The position numbers and the translations under genes are program-made. This document shows, piece after piece, positions 56,492 through 64,000 of a stretch of 64,000 nucleotides of DNA; position 1 is the first letter of the stretch, and each line of letters starts with the position of its first letter. The stretch comes from Patagioenas fasciata (lineage: Eukaryota; Chordata; Aves; Columbiformes; Columbidae), in NCBI RefSeq assembly GCF_037038585.1, contig NC_092541.1, forward strand, positions 6,682,945 through 6,746,944, written 5' to 3'. The notes under the pieces were generated by a model that made no database searches, was not told where the DNA came from, and saw nothing but the letters and a program-made list of their open reading frames with translations.

Positions 56492-56846
56492 CTAAGAGAA
56501 CACATGGGTGTCTGACAGCTCTCACAGCACGAGGCTCCCCAGACGCACCCCACACACACACACACTATACGGCCGGACAGTGATTTTCCCCACCTACACA
56601 GACCCTGCGGTGCACGTTTGTGATCTGCTCTGCTGAGGCTGCTCACAGGGACTCTTCCTCACCCAGAGGGGCAGCTGTCTCTGGTGCAGCTGCAGCAGCA
56701 GCTGTGGGGATCCCCTGCACTTCACCCTCCAGCTGCTTCCCCTTCTCCTGCTCTCTCCAGCTCCAGCCCCAGCAGCTCCTCTCCAGAAAGTGCCCCCTGC
56801 CCCCTCCCCCGCCCAGGAGAACAAGGCCAGAGCAGCCCACACACAC

Positions 56847-56951
56847 CTGGGCCAGAGGCAGCAAGACATCTCCAGGGCCCCAGAGGGAGGAAAAAGGGCC
56901 CCAGGGCTGGGCCGGGCGCTGCTCGGCCTCGGGCAGCTCCACGGGCGCCAT
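56847..56951 (-). CDS. Candidate first coding exon below a CCAAT-box array
   Basis: On the minus strand an ATG at 56951-56949 in TTTGCCATGGCG has an excellent Kozak context. The frame reads MAPVELPEAEQRPAQPWG and ends DVLLPLAQ before the donor CCCAG|GTGTGT at 56846, giving an exact 35-codon exon in phase 0. It is Pro-rich and not a signal peptide. Upstream in the same sense lie eight CCAAT boxes within 0.4 kb. Further exons would lie to the left, possibly at 56491-56379. The protein is not recognised. Confidence 0.5.
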
Positions 56952-57004
56952 GGCAAAGCTCACGCTGGCCGCCTGCAGAGCAACCGCCTGCTCAGCCTGG
57001 GCTG

Positions 57005-57420
57005 CGCCACCATTGGTCGGGAGGGCTGTCAGTCTCCTCCCCTGAGCTGATTGGCTGCCTAGGCAGTGATTCTGTCCTGCTTTGGGGCTCGCCCTGCCCT
57101 GAGGTGATACTCTCTCTGATTGGCGGCCTGAGGGGTTACTCCCCCCACAGTGTCCGCCTTCCCTGAGCCGCTCTTTTCTCTGATTGGCTGTCTGGGATTT
57201 CCCACTGGCTCCCCCCACCAAATGATTGGTCAGGTTATTTGTCAATCATCCCTCTGCTGCACTCCCACCAGGTGTGATTGGTGCAGCCAGCACAGCCCGC
57301 CCCTGAGGGCTGCCCAGTTTGTCCAACTGTCGCCAACTGTCCTGCAGGTCTCAAATCTCGATTGGCTGCTTACGTTTCAATCACATGACTTGCCCGCCTC
57401 CTCAAATGTGATTGGCTGCA
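57005..57420 (-). promoter_or_regulatory. Array of eight minus-strand CCAAT boxes
   Basis: ATTGG (CCAAT on minus) at 57012, 57050, 57119, 57183, 57225, 57277, 57361 and 57411. Five of them share GATTGGCTG or GATTGGCGG, the strong NF-Y context CAGCCAATC. Spacing is 38-84 bp. All have the same orientation, pointing at the ATG at 56951. An ETS-type ACTTCCGG lies just beyond, at about 57443. NF-Y is known to bind CCAAT boxes in proximal promoters; an array this long in one orientation is unusual. Confidence 0.65.
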
Positions 57421-58360
57421 TTTCATCCCCTGGCTGTCCACAGACTTCCGGGCGGTTGTTGCCAGGCAGCGGCTCCACCTGAAAATGAAGCTGCGGGCCC
57501 TGACCAAAGGCCGTGGGTGATGAAAGACACGTTGGGACCCTAAACATGAGGATTAGGCCCCAAGAGGGAGGCTCTGGGCGCTCAGAAGGACGGGCAGATG
57601 CCACAGATGGTGCTTTGGGCCCTGCACACGAGGGGACCCTCTTGGCTCCACCCGAGCTGGGTTTGGTGCCCGTGACCCCACGTTCCAGCTCTGCTGTGCT
57701 TTCTGACCTCATGGGCCCTCTTGTCCTGCCAAACTTCTGCTGCCAAACCCTGCTGTGGGAAACAATCCCCTTGCCAAGAGAACAGCCCCGGGCAGGATCT
57801 CTCAGCAAAGCGTATTTTATAAACGATTTGGCAAGACCAGGTGTTCTACCCAAAGACAGCACAGGGAATGGGACAAAAAGCCCCCGCTTACACATCCACC
57901 AACCCCAGCTGCACATTCCCTGCCCTGCTCCCCAGCGCTTGGCACTGCAGGGGTTACAGACTCCCCAGGGCTGGCCTCAGTTTACCTGTCTCATTCATCT
58001 AATTAACAACCCTCTCACCTTATTGATTTATTTGAAATATGGATTCCTGGCTCTTTGGTTGCCCTTCCCCCTCGATTATCTTTTTAAACACAGTGATCAG
58101 TTTGGACTGTGAGCACCTCGGTGCCACCCTCGCCACCCTTGGCCACCGCCACCGCCACCCCAGTGACCCCCACGGCTCCACCAACGAACTGGAATGATGG
58201 CACGGGGCGTGCGTGTGTCTCTGGGGTCCCTGTGGCCAGCTGTGTGTCCCACGGGTGTGTGTCTGTGCTGGGGCACGTATCCCATGGCTGGCATGGCCAG
58301 GACAAGCACGTCTGCAGGATGGAGCTGCCCCAGCCTCCCTGCTCCTGTGCTGGCTCTGAC
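57421..58360. other. Unique flank of the CCAAT promoter
   Basis: Begins with an ETS-type site and GGTTGTTGCCAGGCAGC, which could make the promoter bidirectional. A plus-strand ATG at about 57485 (AAAATGAAGCTGCGG) stops after 11 codons. No supported gene. An ATTTATTTGAAAT stretch near 58028 is AT-rich. Confidence 0.4.
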
Positions 58361-58500
58361 TCGTGCCCATGACCCAGCCCGTCTGCACATCCCAGCAGTC
58401 TCTGTGACCCAGGCCATCCATGTCCCAGCCTATCTCTATGTCCCAGCCCACCCCCGTGTCCCAGTCCATCTCCATGTCTCAGCAGCCTCTGCGTCCCCAG
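58361..58500. repeat. Loose ATGTCCCAGCC repeat
   Basis: Six or so imperfect units of about 20-24 bp: CACATCCCAGCAGTC, CATGTCCCAGCCTATC, TATGTCCCAGCCCACC, CGTGTCCCAGTCCATC. It ends directly at the plus-strand LTR. Confidence 0.7.
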
Positions 58501-58501
58501 C

Positions 58502-59160
58502 TGTCCTGGTTTTGGTAAAAAACAAGTTTCTCTTTTAGTGAATTTTGCCTGTCAGCCAAAGCCTTCATGTCAGCTGCATTTTCCTGGAGAACCAGACACA
58601 TGTTTTGGCAAACCCAGCAATGGAATGGAAACTTATTGACAAGCACAGATGGACATCTCGCGAGAGGGGCAACGAGAAACCGGTGAGCAACTGTGTATAA
58701 CATTCCGTTCACGTGAATACTTCATATAAAAGCGGGAGATCACGAGAATCTCGTCCCTTTTCCTTCCCTTTTGCCTTTTTCCTTCCCTTCTGCTCATGGC
58801 CGACATCAGGAGAGGACCTTGCTGGTCGTCCCTGCGAACGGAGGCCAGTGAGAGACTGAATCCAGCTCCGGTTGGCTGCAGAGTCCAGTCCAGGACTTTG
58901 GGTGCTGGCTCTGCAGTTGCTCAGACTTACAAGATGGGTTTTGTATATTTGTATTATTTTCTCTGTTCTCATCAGTAGCATCAGTAAAACATCTTGAACT
59001 TTTCCAACTCTCTCCCCTCTGTGCTTCTTCCCCTCCCGATCGCCTGTGCTGAGTGGGAAGGGGGGAGAGGGAGGGGCAGAAGGGGGAAGTGGGGGGCAGA
59101 GGAGGTTGACAACACATCTGCCAGGGTTTGATTGTCACCCCGCAATCCTAACCCTCGACA
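58502..59160 (+). mobile_element. Solo LTR, second copy (plus)
   Basis: Begins TGTCCTGG at 58502 and ends CCTCGACA at 59160, the same 659 bp as the minus copy at 15446-16104 with scattered substitutions. The TATA box is at about 58725 (CATATAAAAGCGGG). The 5' flank (CCCCAGC) differs from the other copy, but the 3' flank (GGGACAAAGGGGGACCCAGG) is the same. No target-site duplication is seen. No coding part remains. Confidence 0.8.
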
Positions 59161-62100
59161 GGGACAAAGGGGGACCCAGGATGTCACAATGGGCCCTGGG
59201 GACACCGGGGGGTCCTGGGATGTCACAATGGCCCCTGGGGACAACGGGGGGTCCTGGGATGTCACAATGAGCCCCAGTGACAAAGGGGTTCACCATGGTG
59301 CCACAATGGGCCCTGGGGACAAAGGGGGTTCCCATGGTACAACAATGGGCCCTGGGGACAAACGAGGTCCCAAGGATGTCACAATCGGCCCTGGAGACAA
59401 AGAGAGGGTCCCCTGAATGTCACAATGGGCTCTGGGGACAAGGGGGGTCCCCAGGATGTCACAATGGCCCCTGGGGACAAAGGGGGTCCCCAGGATGTAA
59501 CAATGGGCCCTGGGGACAAACGGGATCCCCAGGATGTCACAATGGGCCCTGGGGACAAAGGGGGGTCCCCATGATGTCACAATGGGCCTTGGAGACAAGG
59601 GGTGTCCCACCCTGTCACAATGGTCCCTGGGGACAAAGGGGTCCCCAGGATGTCACAATGGGCCCTGGGGACAAGGGGGGGTCATGGGATGTCACAATGG
59701 GTCCTGGGGACAAAGTGGAGTCCTGGTATGCCACAATGGGCCCCAGTGACAAAGGGGGTCCCCACGGTGTCACAATGGGCCCTTGTGACAACAGGGTCCC
59801 CAGGATGTCACAATGGGGTCTGGAGACAAGGGGGGTCCTGGGATGTCACAATGGGCCCTGGGGACAAAGGGGGCTGCCCAGGATGTCACAATGGACTCTG
59901 GGGACAATGGGGGTCCCCAGGATGTCACAAAGGGCCCTGGGGACAAGGGTGGGTCCTGGTACGTCACAATGGCCCCTGGGGACAAAGGGGGTCCCCAGGA
60001 TGTCACAATGCGCCCTGGGGAAAATGGGGGGGCCTGGGACGTCACAATGGGCCCTGGGGACAAAGGGGGTCCCCATGGTGCCACAATGGGCCCTAGGGAC
60101 AAACGGGGTCTCCAGGATGTCACAATCGGCCCTGGGGACAAAGGGGGCTCCCCAGGATGTCACAATGGGCTCTGAGGACAAGAGGGGTCCCAAGGATGTC
60201 ACAATTGGCACTGGAGAAAAAGGGGAGGGTCCCCACGGTGCCACGACAGGCCCTGGGGACAAGGGGGTTCCCAGGATGTCACAATGGGCCCTGGGGACAA
60301 TGGGGGGTCCTGGGATGTCACAATGGGCCCTGGGGACAAAGGGAGTCCCCAGGATGTCACAATGGGCCCTGGGGACAAAGGGGGTTCCCCACGGTGTCAC
60401 AATGAGCCCTGGGGACAATGGGGGATTCTGGGATGTCACAATAGGCCCTGGGGACAAAGGGGGTCCCCAGGATGTCACAATGGGTCCTGGGGACAACGGG
60501 GGTCCCCACAGTGTCAGAATGGGGCCGGGGGATAAAGGGGGACCGCAGGATGTGCATAATGGGGCCTGGGGACAATGGGGGGTCGTGGGATGTCACAATG
60601 GGCCCTGGGGAAAAAGAGGGGGTCCCCAGGATTTCACAATGGTCCCGGGGAACAACAGGGGTTCCTGGGACGTCACAATGGGCCCTGGAGAAAAGGGGGG
60701 TCCCCAGGATGTCACAATAGGCCCTGGGGACAAAGAGGAGTCCCCTGAATGTCATAATGGGCCCTGAGGACAAGGAGGGTCTCCACGGTGTCACAATGGG
60801 CCCTGGGGACAAAGGGAGTCCCCAGGATATCACAATGGGCCCTGGGGACAAAGGGGGTCCCCATGGTGTCAGAATGGGCCCTGGGGACAATGGGGGGTCC
60901 TGGGATGTCACAATGGGCCCTGGGGACAATGGGGGGTCCTGGGATGTCACAACAGGCCCTGGGGATAAAGGGGGTCCCCATGATTTGACAATGGGCCCAG
61001 GGGACAATGGGGCATCCTGGGACGTCACAATGGGCCCTGGGGACAAAGTGGGTCCCCATGGTGTCACAATGGCCCTGGGGATAAAGGGGGACCCCAGGAT
61101 GTGTATAATGGGGCCTGGGGACAATGGGGGGTCCTGGGATGTCACAATGGGCTCTGGGGACAATAGGGGGTCCTGGGACATCACAATGGGCCCTGGAGAA
61201 AAGGGGGGGTCCTGGGATGTCACAATGGGCCCTGGAGAAAAGGGGGGGTCCTGGCATGTCACAATAGGCCCTGGGGACAAAGGGGATCTTCAGGATGTCA
61301 CAATGAGCCCGGGGGACAAAGGCGGTCCCCAGGATGTCACAATAGGCCCTGGGGAAAAGAGGGGTCCACAGGATGTGCACAATGGGCCCTGGGGACAAAG
61401 GGGGCTCCCCAGGATATCACAATGGGCTCTGGTGACATAGGGGTCCCCAAGATGTCACAACGGGTCCTGGGGACAAGGGGGTCCCCAGGATGTAACAATG
61501 TGCCCTTGGGACAATGGGGGCTCCTGCGATGTCACAATGGGCCCTGGGGACAAAGGGAGGCCCCAGGAAGTCACAATGGACCCTGGGGACAAAAGGGGTC
61601 CCCAGGATGTCACAATGGGCCCAGGGGACAACGAAGCATCCTGGGACGCCACAATGGGCCCGGGGAAAAAGGGGGGTCCCCAGGTTGTTCACAATGGGCC
61701 CTGGGGACAATGGGGGTCCTGGGATGTCACAATGAACCCTAGGGACAAAGGGGGTCCCCAGGATGTCACAATGGGCCCTGGGGATAAAGGGGACTCCCCA
61801 GGATGTCACAATAGGCCCTGGGGACAAAGGGGGTCCCCAGGATGTCACAATGGGCCCTGGGTACAAGGGGGGTCCCACCCTGTCACAATGAGCACTGGGG
61901 ACAAAGGGGGTCCCCAGGATGTCACAATGGGCACTGGAGACAAAGGGGGGGTCTCCACGGTGCCACAATGGGCCCTGGGGACAAGAGGGTCCCCACGGTT
62001 TCACAATGGGCCCTGGGGACAACGGGGATCCCCAGGATGTCACAATGGACCCTGGGGACTGCGGGGGGTACTAGGATGTCACAATGGGTCTTGGGGACAA

Positions 62101-64000
62101 AGGGGGTACCCAGGATGTCACAATGGGCCCTGGGGACAATGGGGGGTCCCTTGAAGGTCACAATGGGCCCATGGGACAAAGACGGTGCCCACGGTGTCAC
62201 AGTGGGCCCTGGCGACAAAGGGGGATCCCCAGGATGTCACAATGGGTCCCGGGGACAAAGTAAAATCCTGGAATGTCACAATGGTCCCCAGTGACAAAGG
62301 CGCTCCCCATGGTGCCACAATGGGCCCTGGGGACAAAGTGGGTCCCCAGGATTTCACAATGAGCACTGGGGACAAAGGGGGGTCCCAGGATGTCACAATG
62401 GGCCCTGGGGACAAGGGGGGGTTCCCATGGAGTCACAATGGGTCCTGGGGACAACGAGGCGTCCTGGGACGTCACAATGGGACTTGGGGACAAAGGGGGT
62501 CTTCCACAGTCTCACAATGGGCCCTAGAGACAAGGGGAGATCCCCAGGATGACACAATAGGCCCTGGGGACAAAGAAGAGTCCCCCTGAATGTCACAATG
62601 GGTCCTGGGGACAAGGGGGGTCCCCATGGTATCACAATAAGCCCTGGGGACAAAGTGGGGTCCTGGGATGTCACAATTGGCCCCAGTGACAAAGGGTATC
62701 CACATGGTGCCACAATGGGCTTTGGGGACAAGGCGGGGTCCCCAGGATGTCACAATGGGGTCTTGGGACAAAGGGGGTCCCCAGGATGTCACAATGGTCC
62801 CTGGGGACAATGGGGGGTCCTGGGACGTCACAATGGGCCCTGGGGACAAAGGGGGTCCCAGGGTGTCACAATAAGGTATGAGGACAAGGGGGGTCCCCAG
62901 GATGTCACAATGGGCACTGGGGACAAAGGGGGGTCCCCACGGTGCCATGATGGGCCCTGGCGACAAGGGGGTCCCCAGGATGTCACAATGGGCCCATGGG
63001 ACAAAGGGGGTACCCATGGTGTCACAATGGGCCCTGGGGACAACGGGGGGTCCTGGGATGTCAGAATGGGCCCTGGGGACAACGCGGGGTCCTGGGATGT
63101 CACAATGGGCCACGGGGACAAAGGCGATCCCCATGGTGTCACAATGGGCCCTGGGGACAAGGGGGTCCCCAGGATGTCACAATGGGCTCATGGGATAAAG
63201 GGGGTACCCACGGTGTCACTATAGGCCCTGGGGACAACGGGGGGTCCCCACGGTGCCACGATGGGTCGTGTGGACAAGGGGGTCCCCAGGATGTTCACAA
63301 CGGGCCCTGAGGACAAAGGGGGTCCCCACGGTGTCACAATGGTCCCTGGGGACAACTTGGGGTCCTGGGATGTCACAATGGGCCCTGGGGACAAAGGCGG
63401 TCCCCAGGATGTCACAATAAGCCCTGAGGACAAAGGAGGGTCCCCAGGATGTCGCAATGGGCCTTGGGGACAATGGGGGGTCCTAGGAGTCACAATGGGC
63501 CCGAGTGACAAATGGGGTCTCCATGGTGTCACAATGGGCCCTGAAGACAAAGGGGGTCCCCTGAATGTCACAATGGGCCCTGAGGACAATGGGGGTTCCT
63601 GGAACGTCACAATGGGCCCTGGGGAGAAAGGGAGGTCCCCAGGATGTCACAATGGGCCCTGGAGACAATAGGGGGTTTTGGGATGTCACGATGGGCTCTG
63701 ACGACAAGGGGAGGTGCCCATGGTGTCACAATGGGTCCTCAGTGACAAGGGGGGTCCCTATAGTGTCACAATGGGCTCTGCAGACAATGGGGGGTCCTGG
63801 GATGTCACAATGGGCACCAGTGACAAAGGGGGTCCTCATGGTGCCACAATGGGCCCTGGGGAGTAAGTGGGGTCCTGGGATGTCACAATGGGTCCTGGGG
63901 ACAAAGGGTGATCCTTTGATGTCACAAGGGGCCCTGGAGGCAAGGGGGTCCCCAGGATGTTACAATGGGCCCTGGGCACAAAGGGGGGTCCCCATAGTGT
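59161..64000 (+). repeat. 41-bp-type satellite block 7 (plus orientation), continues past window
   Basis: About 119 units in plus orientation, starting exactly at the LTR end and running off the window. Unit classes are the same as in block 5. Two neighbouring copies of an unusual TGTGCATAATGGGGCC or TGTATAATGGGGCC variant at about 60552 and 61099 mark a 547-bp higher-order repeat. Confidence 0.96.

Noticed and set aside
55047-56561. 504-codon minus-strand Ser/Leu/Pro frame
   Set aside because: It lies over degenerate purine-rich sequence with intron-like composition. No domain is recognised.

Overview
The window looks like vertebrate, most likely avian, DNA from a GC-rich, repeat-dense place such as a dot microchromosome or a subtelomere. 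The dominant element is a 39-41 bp tandem repeat (core GATGTCACAATGGGCCCTGG on one strand). Its length, composition and higher-order organisation resemble, from memory, the 41-bp PO41 subtelomeric family described in chicken and quail. A CR1-like tail fragment, decayed TTAGGG-like arrays and two solo LTRs fit a bird. I cannot name the species; a galliform is a guess. No complete protein-coding gene is visible. What can be supported are isolated first exons and promoter-like CpG islands, nearly all on the minus strand.

Layout: 1-1740 is CpG-rich non-repetitive DNA. From 1745 to 5215 come a 20-bp AT-rich minisatellite, a hexamer-based array that merges with a candidate minus-strand exon, a 0.87 kb polypurine tract, a promoter-like island (4060-4215) and a G-rich minisatellite. 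From 5906 onward seven blocks of the 41-bp-type repeat (together about 35 kb, roughly 55 percent of the window) alternate in orientation: minus-type at 5.9-7.2, 11.7-15.4, 17.0-21.6 and 50.7-51.3 kb; plus-type at 8.5-10.2, 26.1-44.7 and 59.2-64.0 kb. The blocks are separated by non-array modules that themselves recur, often inverted: a 1.3 kb module with telomere-like repeats (7.16-8.46 and 51.31-52.58 kb), a 15-bp G-rich array (10.2-11.7, 16.1-17.0 and 44.7-45.6 kb), a 659-bp LTR (15.45-16.10 and 58.50-59.16 kb), and a palindrome (21.4-22.4 against 24.65-26.27 kb) whose spacer carries a CCAAT/NRF1 promoter-like island.

From 45.6 to 50.7 kb the repeat landscape changes. A minus-strand gene start with two splice-consistent exons (45.63-45.88 kb) lies beside 20-bp CpG-rich minisatellites and a second E2F/GC-box island; then come 9-bp and 10-bp arrays, a TTCC microsatellite and an acidic candidate exon between short inverted repeats. 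From 52.6 to 58.5 kb the DNA is mostly unique and gene-like, with a signal-peptide exon (54.05-54.13 kb) and a first exon at 56.85-56.95 kb below eight minus-strand CCAAT boxes.

The genes do not form a visible pathway. The main biology here is the architecture: orientation switches of one satellite occur at a small set of reused junction modules, with small promoter islands embedded between arrays. All statements rest on reading the sequence; family names are from memory and no search was run.
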